Below are positions 16,196-24,333 of a DNA stretch of 64,000 nucleotides, one piece after another. How positions within the stretch are numbered: position 1 is the first letter of the stretch; every line of letters starts with the position of its first letter. The position numbers were made by a program, and so were the translations under genes. Source of the DNA: JAIBJN01 sp963775395 (GTDB taxonomy: Bacteria > Actinomycetota > Thermoleophilia > Gaiellales > Gaiellaceae). The stretch spans positions 128,305-192,304 of the forward strand of contig CAVZIX010000008.1 of the NCBI GenBank assembly GCA_963775395.1, read 5' to 3'. The notes below the pieces were generated by a model. That model was not told the origin of the DNA. It did not search any database and saw only the letters and a list, made by a program, of their open reading frames with translations.

Positions 16196-18716
16196 CGAGC
16201 AGCACCTTCTCCGCCTCGGCGAGCGCGTCGCCGAGCTTCTCGGGATCCTTGCCGCCGGCGCGGGCCATCGTCGGTCGCCCGCCGCCGCCTCCGCCGACGA
16301 GCGCGGCCGCCTGTCTGACGACCTGGACGGCGTCCAGCCCGCGGTCCTCGAGCGAGCGGTCGAGGCTGACCACGAGATGGACGCGCCCGTCCTCGCGCGT
16401 GCCGAGCACGACGGCCGCCGGCGCATGTTTCTGCCTGAGGGAGTCCGAGAGCTCGAGCAGCGCGTCCGGCGTCGAGGAGGCGAGCTCCATGACGATCACC
16501 TCGACGTCGCCCGCCTTGCTGCGGCGCTCGTCGACGATCTCCGGTCCGCCCTCCGTGGCAACCTTCTTCGGCGCCTGCTTGCGGGCGGCCTCCAGCTCCC
16601 GGCGCAGCTCCTCCGCCTCGTGCGCCTTGCCCCGCAGGTAGGCGAACGCGTCTCCTGCGGTCACTGCCTCGATCCGACGGACGCCCGAGCCGACGGAGCC
16701 CTCGGAGAGGATCACGAAGGGGCCGATCTCGGCGGTCGAGCGGACGTGCGTGCCGCCGCAGAGCTCGCGCGAGACGCCGTCGACCTCGACGACGCGGACG
16801 ATGTCGCCGTACTTCTCGCCGAAGAGCATCGTCGCGCCGAGCTGGCGGGCCTCGTCGATCGGCGTCAGGAAGGCGCGCACCGCATGGTTCTCGAAGACGC
16901 GCTCGTTGACGAGCTCCGTGACCTCCTCGCGCTCCTCGGGCGTGAGCGCCTGCGCGTGCGTGAAGTCGAAGCGGAGCTTGTCCGGGCGCACGGCGGAGCC
17001 GGCCTGGCGGACGTGGTCGCCGAGGACCTCCTGGAGCGCCTTGTGGAGGAGGTGCGTGGCCGTGTGGTTGGCCGTCGTCGGGAAGCGCACCTTCCACGGG
17101 ACGACCGCTCGGACGCGGTCGCCGGCGGCGAAGCCCTCGCCCTCGAAGAGCAGTACCTGGTCCTCGCCGAAGCGGAAGGCGCCCACGAGCTCGGCGCGCG
17201 CGCCGTCCTTCTCGATCCAGCCCTGGTCGGTCACCTGCCCGCCGCCCTCGGCGTAGAAGGGGGATTCGCGCAGCTTGCCGAGGAAGAGCCCGTCCTCGAG
17301 CGGCTCGAGCGCGCCGAGCTGCGTGAGGACGTCCGTCTTCTCGTAGCCGACGAACTCCGTTGCGAACCCTGCGGTGCGCGAGAACTCTGCGGCCCGCTCG
17401 ATACCGCGGCCCGCGCCGGCACGGGAGATCTCCCGGTGCTCCGCCATGAGCGTGCCGAAACCCTCCTCGTCCACTGCGAGGCCGCGCTCGCGGGCGAGCT
17501 CCGTCGTCAGCTCGACCGGGAAGCCGTAGGTCGCAGTCAGGGCGAAGGCATCCTCGGCCGAAACATCGCCCTTCGCCGCGACCTCCTCGAAGAGCCGCAT
17601 CCCGCGCACGAGCGTCTCCGAGAAGCGCTCCTCCTCGGCCCGCAGGACATCCCGGATGCGGCCCTGGTTCTCCGCCAGCTCCGGGTACCACGGCGCCATC
17701 TGCTCGACGACCACATCGGAGAGCCGCCAGAGGTCGTCGAGGCCGATCTTGCGGGCCTGCTGCACCGCGCGGCGGACGATTCGACGGAGGACGTAGCCGC
17801 GCCCCTCGTTCGAGGGCGTGACGCCGTCGCCGACGAGGAAGGTCATCCCGCGGGCATGATCTGCGAGCACCCGGTGCGCCTTCGTCGCGGTCTCGTCGGC
17901 GTTCCAGGCGACGCCGCTTTCCGCCTCGATCCAGCCCATGATCGCCTGGTAGCCGTCCGTCTCGTAGACAGAGCGGACGCCCTGCATGATCGCGGCCAGC
18001 CGCTCCACTCCCATGCCGGTGTCGACGTTCTGCGTCGGGAGCGGCGTCAGCGTGCGGTCCACGTGCAGCTCGTACTCCATGAAGACGAGGTTCCAGAACT
18101 CGAGGAACCGGTCACAGCGCGGACACGCCGGCGCGCAGCCGGGATCGCCACAGCCGTACTCCTCGCCCCAGTCGTAGTAGATCTCGGAGTCGGGCCCGCA
18201 CGGCCCAGGGCCGCCGACCGACCAGAAGTTCTCCGAGCTCGGGAGCCCCACAATCCGCTCGCGCGGCAGCCCGATCGCCTCCCAGAGGGCGATTGCGGTC
18301 TCGTCCTCGCCGAGCCCGAGCTCGGGGTCACCGGCGTGCACCGTCGCCCAGATCCGATCCCAGTCGATCCGGAGGTGCTCGCGGATGAACTCCGTGGCCA
18401 GCTCGATTGCGCCTTCCTTGAAGTACTGCCCGAACGAGAAGTTGCCGAGCATCTCGAAGAAGGTCAGGTGGTGGCCGTCGAGCCCGACCTCGTCGATGTC
18501 GGGCGTGCGGAAGCACTTCTGCGCTGTGGCCGTGAGCGGCGCCGGAGGCGGCTCCCGGCCGAGGAAGAACGGCATCTGCGGCTGCATCCCCGCCGAGGTG
18601 AGGAGCGTCGAGTGGTCGTCCGCGCGCGGGATCAGCGGCCACGAGGGGAGCCGCATGTGCCCCTTCGACTCGAAGTAGGCCAGAAAGCCCTCGCGGAGCT
18701 CCGCAGAGGTGCGCAT
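16182..18716 (-). CDS. alaS: Alanyl-tRNA synthetase
   Basis: AlaS charges tRNA-Ala and edits misacylated product. The 844-residue protein has the class II core (HHLTFFEMLGNFSFG and NVDTGMGVERLAA), the editing domain zinc ligands NHTATHLLHK and CGGTHVRST, and a C-terminal oligomerisation region ending in a Gly-rich GGGGGGRPTMARAGG DHHA1 segment. Its ATG follows a TAGAAT box by six bases. It is the first gene of an operon with the PAS protein and the response regulator. Confidence 0.97.
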   Translation of the reverse strand: MRTSAELREGFLAYFESKGHMRLPSWPLIPRADDHSTLLTSAGMQPQMPFFLGREPPPAPLTATAQKCFRTPDIDEVGLDGHHLTFFEMLGNFSFGQYFKEGAIELATEFIREHLRIDWDRIWATVHAGDPELGLGEDETAIALWEAIGLPRERIVGLPSSENFWSVGGPGPCGPDSEIYYDWGEEYGCGDPGCAPACPRCDRFLEFWNLVFMEYELHVDRTLTPLPTQNVDTGMGVERLAAIMQGVRSVYETDGYQAIMGWIEAESGVAWNADETATKAHRVLADHARGMTFLVGDGVTPSNEGRGYVLRRIVRRAVQQARKIGLDDLWRLSDVVVEQMAPWYPELAENQGRIRDVLRAEEERFSETLVRGMRLFEEVAAKGDVSAEDAFALTATYGFPVELTTELARERGLAVDEEGFGTLMAEHREISRAGAGRGIERAAEFSRTAGFATEFVGYEKTDVLTQLGALEPLEDGLFLGKLRESPFYAEGGGQVTDQGWIEKDGARAELVGAFRFGEDQVLLFEGEGFAAGDRVRAVVPWKVRFPTTANHTATHLLHKALQEVLGDHVRQAGSAVRPDKLRFDFTHAQALTPEEREEVTELVNERVFENHAVRAFLTPIDEARQLGATMLFGEKYGDIVRVVEVDGVSRELCGGTHVRSTAEIGPFVILSEGSVGSGVRRIEAVTAGDAFAYLRGKAHEAEELRRELEAARKQAPKKVATEGGPEIVDERRSKAGDVEVIVMELASSTPDALLELSDSLRQKHAPAAVVLGTREDGRVHLVVSLDRSLEDRGLDAVQVVRQAAALVGGGGGGRPTMARAGGKDPEKLGDALAEAEKVLLDALA

Positions 18717-18722
18717 GCTTCG

Positions 18723-18728
18723 ATTCTA
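18723..18728 (-). promoter_or_regulatory. Putative -10 box of alaS
   Basis: TAGAAT on the minus strand, six bases before the alaS ATG; fits the leaderless pattern. Confidence 0.6.
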
Positions 18729-18757
18729 AGGTGATTCCCGAGCGGGCCGAGCAGCGT

Positions 18758-19519
18758 CTACGGGACGTTCTGCCCGGTCGCGATCTCGTCGCGGACCTTC
18801 TCGAGCGAACGGCGGATCAGCCGGGAGACGTGCATCTGCGAGATGCCGACCTGCTGCGCGATCTGCGACTGCGTCAGCCCCTCCCAGAAGCGGAGGTGGA
18901 TGATGCGCCGCTCGCGCGCGTCGAGGGCCTTGAGACCAGGCGCGAGCACCGCGCGATCCTCGCTCACCTCGTACTCGTGCTCGAGCTCCCCGAGCGACTC
19001 GAGCGGGTCGAGCGCCCCGTCCTCGCCGTGGCCCGAGGGTGTGGAGAGCGAAACGGTCGTGTACGCCTGTCCGGACTCGAGCGCCTCCAGGACCTCCTCC
19101 TCCGTGACGCCGGCCGCCTTGGCCAGCTCGGGGATCGTCGGTGAGCGCTCGTACTGGACGGTGAGCTGCTCCAGGAGCTGCGAGAGGCGGACGTTCAGCT
19201 CCTGGAGGCCGCGCGGGACCCGCACCGACCAGCCCTTGTCGCGGAAGTGGCGCTTGATCTCGCCGATGATGTTCGGGGTGGCGTAGGTCGTGAGCTCGAC
19301 TCCCCGGTCGACGTCGAAGCGGTCGATCGCCTTGATCAGCCCGATGGAGCCGACCTGCACCAGGTCCTCGAGCTGCTCGCCACGGTTGGCGTAGCGGCGT
19401 GCGAGCGAGCGCACGAGCGGGAGGTACTGCTCGATGAGCTGCTGGCGCGCTTCGAGGTCGCCGTCCGCGTGGTAGCGGCGCAGGAGCTCGCGGTCGGTCC
19501 GTCCGCCGGTCGCGCTCAC
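18758..19519 (-). CDS. SigB/SigF-family RNA polymerase sigma factor
   Basis: A 253-residue group 3 sigma factor. Region 2 reads LVRSLARRYANRGEQLEDLVQVGSIGLIKAIDRFD. Region 3 contains SVRVPRGLQELN, a hallmark of the SigB/SigF/SigG group, and region 4 has the helix-turn-helix LTQSQIAQQVGISQMHVSRLIRRSL. The preceding gene overlaps it by four bases and encodes a RsbW-fold protein, as in stress sigma operons. The likely role is general stress response, possibly controlling the small stress genes at 42-49 kb. Confidence 0.92.
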   Translation of the reverse strand: MSATGGRTDRELLRRYHADGDLEARQQLIEQYLPLVRSLARRYANRGEQLEDLVQVGSIGLIKAIDRFDVDRGVELTTYATPNIIGEIKRHFRDKGWSVRVPRGLQELNVRLSQLLEQLTVQYERSPTIPELAKAAGVTEEEVLEALESGQAYTTVSLSTPSGHGEDGALDPLESLGELEHEYEVSEDRAVLAPGLKALDARERRIIHLRFWEGLTQSQIAQQVGISQMHVSRLIRRSLEKVRDEIATGQNVP

Positions 19520-19926
19520 AGCTCGCCCTTCGGCTCGGGCCGGTTCATCGGCACCTGCTTCTCGAGCCGGAGCCAGTGCCCGCCCTCGCCCTCCTCGAGG
19601 GCGATCTCGTCCACGAGCGTGTCGAGCAGCCGGGAGAGCGGGACGCCGCCCTCGGGCTCGCGCTCGAGGTCGGCGCGAAGCTCCTCTGGGTCGAGCGGGC
19701 CGATCGCCATGCCGATCGACGACGGGCCCACGAGCAGGCGGACGGTTACCTCCTGCCCGGCGATATAGCCGTCGCGCTCGAGCACGCTGGCGAGCGCGAG
19801 CTGAAGGTCCTCCAGGTGCTCGTAGGAGAGCTCGAGGCGGGCGGCGAGGCCGCCGACGACAAGCCGCGCCACGCCGTGGAACGGCTTCTCGTGCGGAATG
19901 GAGAGCGTGATTGCGTCAGCGCTCAC
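19516..19926 (-). CDS. Degenerate RsbW-like anti-sigma factor homologue
   Basis: A 136-residue protein with the order of a GHKL anti-sigma ATPase. An N-terminal strand/helix pair leads into YEHLEDLQLALASVL where RsbW has the ELRLAVSEAVTNA N-box, then a Gly-poor segment instead of the DxGxG loop. The catalytic Glu/Asn and the ATP-lid glycines are missing, so kinase activity is unlikely. Position immediately upstream of and overlapping the sigma gene supports a sigma-binding role. Confidence 0.7.
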   Translation of the reverse strand: MSADAITLSIPHEKPFHGVARLVVGGLAARLELSYEHLEDLQLALASVLERDGYIAGQEVTVRLLVGPSSIGMAIGPLDPEELRADLEREPEGGVPLSRLLDTLVDEIALEEGEGGHWLRLEKQVPMNRPEPKGEL

Positions 19927-20386
19927 GATCGCTGCCCTCTCGCTTCAGCTCGTCCGCGATCTCCTGCTCCCGCCGCGAGGAGGCCTCGCGGCCTGCCTGG
20001 TAGGCGGTCCGCGGGCTCTTGCGCACCCGCAGCGAGGCGAGCCCGTGGGCGATGCCCTCGGCCAGGCCGGAGATCTTCTGGACGGGCCGCACGAGAGCGA
20101 GCGTCACCGCTCGGACGGCTGTGTCCACGCTGTCGGCCACGTCGACCGCACTGTCGGTCACGAGGTCGACCTTGTCCAGCTGCGCGTTCACGCGCTCCAT
20201 CGTCCCTCCGGCCTGGTTGATCACCGGGAGCACCTCCCGTTCCAGTCCTTGGAGAAACGATGTAAGCCGTCCAACGGTTCCGCCCAGGCGAACGAGCAGA
20301 TACGCCAGCCCCACGCCAACCAGCACGAAAAACACGCTGAGGGCGATCCAGAGGGCGTCGATCGGCTCGAAGCTCGCCAGCGGCAT
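19916..20386 (-). CDS. DUF948-type membrane-anchored coiled-coil protein
   Basis: A 156-residue protein with one N-terminal membrane helix at about 11-34 (LWIALSVFFVLVGVGLAYLL) and then an amphipathic helical region with repeated VD/AV pairs (VTDSAVDVADSVDTAV), typical of DUF948. The charged C-terminus is cytosolic. It starts the sigma-factor operon, overlaps the next gene by 11 bases and carries a TAGAAT box six bases upstream. Confidence 0.75.
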   Translation of the reverse strand: MPLASFEPIDALWIALSVFFVLVGVGLAYLLVRLGGTVGRLTSFLQGLEREVLPVINQAGGTMERVNAQLDKVDLVTDSAVDVADSVDTAVRAVTLALVRPVQKISGLAEGIAHGLASLRVRKSPRTAYQAGREASSRREQEIADELKREGSDRER

Positions 20387-20392
20387 CGCCGG

Positions 20393-20398
20393 ATTCTA
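20393..20398 (-). promoter_or_regulatory. Putative -10 box of the DUF948/anti-sigma/sigma operon
   Basis: TAGAAT on the minus strand, six bases before the ATG at 20386 and just past the mnmA stop, so the sigma operon can be transcribed separately from mnmA. Confidence 0.6.
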
Positions 20399-20399
20399 C

Positions 20400-21686
20400 T
20401 CAGGCCACCGCCGAGATCAGTCCGGCTCCGACGACCACGTCCTCCTCGTACAGGACGGCGGCCTGGCCGGTCGCGACCCCGTAGGCCGGCTCGTCGAGCG
20501 CGAGGCGGAAGCCGCGCGCCGTCGCCTCCACCCAGGCGGGCGCGCTCGGCGAGCGGTGGCGAAGCTTGGCCTCGGCGCGCTCGACCGGGACGTGCAGCCG
20601 GCCTGACCGGACGGCAATCTGCGAGCGCGCGAGCGAGGCGCGCGGACCGACGACGACCGTGTTCGTCGTCGGCTCCGTGCTCAGGGCGTACAGCGGCTCG
20701 CCGGTGGCGACGCCCAGGCCGCGGCGCTGGCCCGGCGTGAAGCGCCAGAAGCCGTCGTGTCGCCCGACTTCGTGGCCGCTCTCGTCGACGATCGGGCCCT
20801 CTGCGGGGTCGAGGCCATGGCGGACGAGGAAGCTTCGGTAGTCGCCCCCGGCGAGGAAGCAGGCCTCCTGGCTCTCGGGACGGCGCGCCGCGGCGAGCCC
20901 GGCCGCGCGGGCGCGCGCCCTCGTCTCGTCCTTCGTGCGCTCTCCGAGCGGGAACCAGACGCGGTCGAGCGCGCGCGGATCGAGGCGGGCGAGCATGTAG
21001 GACTGGTCCTTCGCGGCGTCGGCGGCACGTGCGAGGAGCAGCCGGCCGCGGTGCTCGCGGACGCGTGCGTAGTGCCCGGTGGCGAGGCGAGCCGCCCCGA
21101 TGCGGCGGGCGAACGCGAGGAGCGCGGCGAAGCGGAAGCTGCCGTTGCAGCGGATGCACGGGTTGGGGGTCTCCCCTCGCCCGTAGCCGGCGACGAACGG
21201 GGTAACGACGGCGCGGCGGAAGCCCTCGCGCAGGTCGAGCGTCACGTGCGGCGCGCCGAGCCCGTGGCACAGCTCGCGGGCGGCGACGACGGCGGCCGGC
21301 GAGCAGCACACGCGCTCGCCGTCGGGCCCGGCCGGATCGGTCCAGAGCCGCAGCGTGACGCCGACCGGCTCGTGTCCTGCGTTCTTCGCTTCGAGGAGCG
21401 CGACCGCGCTGTCGACGCCACCGCTCATCGCAACCGCAACCCGGTTCGGGCTCGGGCGCGCGGCAACCGCCGGGCCGAGGGCGTCGTGCAGCGCGTCGAG
21501 CGCGAGCGGTTCTCCCGGGATGGCGGCGGCCTCGAGCAGCGCGAGCCCGGTCACGTCGCGGCAGAGGGCTTGCGTCCCGCGGCCCTCGCCCCGCGCGGCG
21601 GCGATCCTTCCCTGCGAGACAGTGAGGGCGACCCAGGCGAGGTCGCAGTCGCGCGCGGCGTTGCCGATCAGCTCTCGCGAGGCCAT
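20400..21686 (-). CDS. mnmA: tRNA 2-thiouridylase MnmA with an extra N-terminal domain
   Basis: MnmA thiolates U34 of tRNA Lys/Glu/Gln. The C-terminal portion shows the PP-loop AMSGGVDSAVALL, the first catalytic Cys in NPCIRCNGSFRF, the second in ESQEACFLAGG, and GHYAR. Unusually, about 80 residues precede the PP-loop from the ATG at 21686. They read like a U-type Fe-S scaffold fold (DLAWVALTVSQGRIAAARGEG, then GLALLEAA, LALDALHDALG) with Cys in RDCD and ALCRD. A longer reading from 21827 has poor codon bias and is rejected. The function of the extra domain is inferred, not proven. Confidence 0.9.
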   Translation of the reverse strand: MASRELIGNAARDCDLAWVALTVSQGRIAAARGEGRGTQALCRDVTGLALLEAAAIPGEPLALDALHDALGPAVAARPSPNRVAVAMSGGVDSAVALLEAKNAGHEPVGVTLRLWTDPAGPDGERVCCSPAAVVAARELCHGLGAPHVTLDLREGFRRAVVTPFVAGYGRGETPNPCIRCNGSFRFAALLAFARRIGAARLATGHYARVREHRGRLLLARAADAAKDQSYMLARLDPRALDRVWFPLGERTKDETRARARAAGLAAARRPESQEACFLAGGDYRSFLVRHGLDPAEGPIVDESGHEVGRHDGFWRFTPGQRRGLGVATGEPLYALSTEPTTNTVVVGPRASLARSQIAVRSGRLHVPVERAEAKLRHRSPSAPAWVEATARGFRLALDEPAYGVATGQAAVLYEEDVVVGAGLISAVA

Positions 21687-22093
21687 GAAATTAGTGTGCT
21701 CCACCCCGCCGATGATGCTCCGAGCGTGAGGAACCTGGCCTTGCCAGGTGGGTGCCCTACCGACCCGGGGGCCGGACTCGGGCTCCCTCTCAGTAGGTGT
21801 TGGTTCTACATGTGCGCTCAGGGCCACGCACGGGGTCGAGCACTGAGATTACTTTAGCGCGGCAGCCATGGCCCCGTGCCAGGCACCCGGCCGTGTCCCG
21901 GCAGACCACGTCCCGGGTCTGACCCCTGACACGTCCGCGAGGGACGTGCCCGATGGTCGGGACAGCCAAGCCCGGCCGGCCGTACGCCCGCCGGAACCCC
22001 TGCTCAGGCGATCGATACACGGCCGGCGAAGCCACGCCCGGGGTCTGACCCCGGGTCATGGCCCGTGCGGGCGCGTCCTGTGTCCGCCGAGGA
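21687..22093. repeat. Intergenic region with a cluster of extragenic palindromes
   Basis: There is no convincing gene in this 407-base stretch. It holds an ACCTGG/CCAGGT hairpin at 21733-21749, GTGCCAGGCAC at 21875-21885, ACGTCC/GGACGT at 21931-21947, and a perfect 9-bp-arm palindrome CCCGGGGTC-T-GACCCCGGG at 22037-22055. A partial copy of the last lies at 21912-21926. The shared GGGTCTGACCCC core marks a REP-like element family. Distribution elsewhere in the genome cannot be judged here. Confidence 0.6.
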
Positions 22094-22495
22094 CTAGTCG
22101 GAGAAGCGCCAGCGCACCGTTGCCTCGCCGGCGATGCCGAGTTGCTGGGCGAGGGCAGGCGTGAGGTCGAACGAGCGGCCGGGGTCGACCGAGCCGCGGT
22201 CGACGACCTCGGCCTCGGCGCGCCGTCCCTGGTGGTCGATGAGGAGCTTCGCACCGCACGGGAGGACGGGGTGAGCGACGCCGAACGAGTTCGGCGCGAG
22301 AGTGACGCCGCAGGCGGTCGGCTCCTCGGTCACCGGGAACGTGGCCACCTGGGCCTCCTCCCACTCGACCACCGCCTGACGCGGGGGCGGCTCGCTCGAG
22401 CCGTCGCCGACGTGGGTCAGCGCGATCGCGCCCAGCGCGCCGACGAGGGCGACACCGGCCAGTGCGGCCTGCCGCCGCGCGAGCGCCGCGTTCAT
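22094..22495 (-). CDS. RlpA-like double-psi beta-barrel exported protein
   Basis: A 133-residue protein with one N-terminal membrane helix (about 9-27) and a periplasmic-type C-terminal domain. The domain has ACGVTLAPNSFGVAHPVLPCGAKLLI, a VVDRG strand and FDLTPALAQQLGI, matching the RlpA double-psi barrel including the conserved Asp and the His. It overlaps the proline-rich protein gene by one base. A cell wall-binding or lytic role is likely by family; activity is not shown. Confidence 0.8.
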   Translation of the reverse strand: MNAALARRQAALAGVALVGALGAIALTHVGDGSSEPPPRQAVVEWEEAQVATFPVTEEPTACGVTLAPNSFGVAHPVLPCGAKLLIDHQGRRAEAEVVDRGSVDPGRSFDLTPALAQQLGIAGEATVRWRFSD

Positions 22496-23304
22496 CAGCC
22501 GGCGCGCTCGAGCAGCTCGCCGAACGACTCGCGCACGAGGCCGTCGAATTCGGTGGGGAGCGACCCGTCAGGTGTCGCGAACTGGCGCAGGTGGACGAAG
22601 AGGTACGACCACTCCTCGTAGCGGATCGGGTCGCGCGGAAGCTCGTCGCGGGCGCGGCGCTCGAGGTCCCAGAGATTCCAGCGCCGCGGCTGGATCGTCG
22701 CGCGCAGGCGCAGGTCGACGACGTCGGACGACGCCGCCGGGCGCACTGGCTCCGCGGCCGGTTGGAGCGGCGGCGGAGGTGTGGGCTCCGGCGGAGGCGG
22801 TGGCACGGGCCGCAGCGGTGGGCGCGGCGGAGGCGGCGGAGGCTCGGGGGCCGGCGGTGGAGGAGGCGGCGGCGGAGTCGCGACAGGCTCGGGGGCCGGG
22901 GGCTCGATGACGGGCGGAGGCGGCGGTGGAGGCTCGGAGGCGATCGGCGCGACGATGACGGGCGGCGGCGGGGCCTCGACGGCGGGCTCGGGCTCGACGA
23001 CGGGCTCGGCCTCCATGGCCTCGAAGGGCACCGGAGGAGCCTCGGCGGCGACCGGCTCTTCGACCGGAGGAAGCACGGTGATGCCTTCCTCGGCCTCCGT
23101 GGCGACGGCGCCCTCGACGACGACCTCCCGCGGCACCTCCTGGCGCCACGAAAGCCACTCGACGGACCAGGCCACGCCGAGCGCGAGAGCCATGACGATG
23201 ATGACGAGAAGCGGACGAACCTCGGCCAGCCACAGGGCCAAGGCGACGGTCAGGAGGAAGCCCGCCAGCGCGAGGAGTCGGAAGATCGAGCGCCTGTCAG
23301 GCAC
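22495..23304 (-). CDS. Proline-rich membrane protein
   Basis: A 269-residue protein with two hydrophobic helices at about 8-26 and 30-49. They are followed by an acidic Pro/Glu linker and very long proline runs between about 100 and 185 (several stretches of 5-9 consecutive Pro). A C-terminal charged segment (LRLRATIQPRRWNLWDLERRARDE) has about 70 residues. Such runs need EF-P for translation. The family was not recognised; the position between RlpA-like and DivIVA-like genes suggests envelope or division. Confidence 0.75.
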   Translation of the reverse strand: MPDRRSIFRLLALAGFLLTVALALWLAEVRPLLVIIVMALALGVAWSVEWLSWRQEVPREVVVEGAVATEAEEGITVLPPVEEPVAAEAPPVPFEAMEAEPVVEPEPAVEAPPPPVIVAPIASEPPPPPPPVIEPPAPEPVATPPPPPPPPAPEPPPPPPRPPLRPVPPPPPEPTPPPPLQPAAEPVRPAASSDVVDLRLRATIQPRRWNLWDLERRARDELPRDPIRYEEWSYLFVHLRQFATPDGSLPTEFDGLVRESFGELLERAG

Positions 23305-23325
23305 GCTCCGGCGCCGGCACCCCGC

Positions 23326-24249
23326 CTACGAAGGCGCCGTGCCCTCGTCCTCGCTGGACCCCCGGGCCTCAGTCGTCTCGTGCTCGTCCTCGCCGGCCTC
23401 CTCGGCAGCGTCCTCCGGCTCCACGGTCTCCTCGGAAGCCGACGGCTCCTCGGCGACGGGCTCGTCGAGGTCCGGCGCGGACGCACCGGAGGTGCGCAGC
23501 TCGGGCTGCTGCTGCGGGCCCCGCTGCGTCGCGACCGTGGCCTCGGCCGCCCGGACGATCGCGTCGACCGCCTCGTGGATCGCGGCGTCCCCGTGGCCGG
23601 CGGCCGAGAGGAGCTGCTCCGCGCCCATGCGGGCACGCTGGACGATGACGTCGGCCTGGGCGCGCGCCCACTCGAGGGTCTGCTCGACCTCGGCCCGCGC
23701 GGAGTTCGTGAGTTCCGTGGCCTGGTGGCGCGACTGCTCGGTGAGGCGGTTGCCGCGGCTCTCGGCCTCGCGCAGCTCGGCCGTCGCGTCGCGGTTCGCC
23801 TTCGTGAGGATCTCGCGGGACTCCTTGCGCGAGGCGCTCAGGATCTCGGTCCGCTGGCGCTCGGTCTCCTGACGGATGCGCGCGATCTCGGCCTCCTGCT
23901 GCTGGAGCTCCATCTGCTTCTCGCGGATCTCCTGCTCGGCGCGGCCGACCTGCTTGGCCGCGGCGTCCTGGGCGTCGCGCTCGATCGTGTCGGCGAACTC
24001 CGCGGCGGCGCGCACGATGTGCAGCGCGTCCATGCGCACGGCATGGCCGGAGGGCTCGGTGATGGCGCTCTTCGGAGCGGCCTGAAGCACGCGCAAGTTG
24101 GCCTGAAGAGAGGTGACGTGGCGCCGGAAGGCGTCGAAGGCCTCCTGAACCTTGGCGCGATCGAAGCCGTCCGAAGCGCTCGGAAGGTCCTCGAGGCGAG
24201 GTAGGGGTGTGAGGCCCGGCTGGACCCGACCCGGTTCTTGCGTGGACAT
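23326..24249 (-). CDS. DivIVA-like coiled-coil protein
   Basis: A 307-residue, almost entirely helical protein. Residues 28-60 form an amphipathic opening (FDRAKVQEAFDAFRRHVTSLQ). Residues 85-235 are a continuous Glu/Gln/Arg/Ala coiled coil, and the last 60 residues are an acidic disordered tail. This organisation is that of DivIVA/Wag31-type scaffolds or related polar-growth proteins, but the exact DivIVA N-terminal signature is not clear. The ATG at 24249 is preceded by GGGGAGG at a somewhat long distance. Confidence 0.6.
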   Translation of the reverse strand: MSTQEPGRVQPGLTPLPRLEDLPSASDGFDRAKVQEAFDAFRRHVTSLQANLRVLQAAPKSAITEPSGHAVRMDALHIVRAAAEFADTIERDAQDAAAKQVGRAEQEIREKQMELQQQEAEIARIRQETERQRTEILSASRKESREILTKANRDATAELREAESRGNRLTEQSRHQATELTNSARAEVEQTLEWARAQADVIVQRARMGAEQLLSAAGHGDAAIHEAVDAIVRAAEATVATQRGPQQQPELRTSGASAPDLDEPVAEEPSASEETVEPEDAAEEAGEDEHETTEARGSSEDEGTAPS

Positions 24250-24333
24250 GTTCGCTACGCCTCCCCTCCGCGTTCTGACCGCGGGCTCGACACAAGTATG
24301 CCCTTCTTCATCGGCTGGATCGCAAGGCTTTCT

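Noticed and set aside
21730..21860. Possible tRNA upstream of mnmA
   Set aside because: A GTTC-like segment and stems are present, but no cloverleaf with a proper T-loop and acceptor stem can be drawn on either strand.
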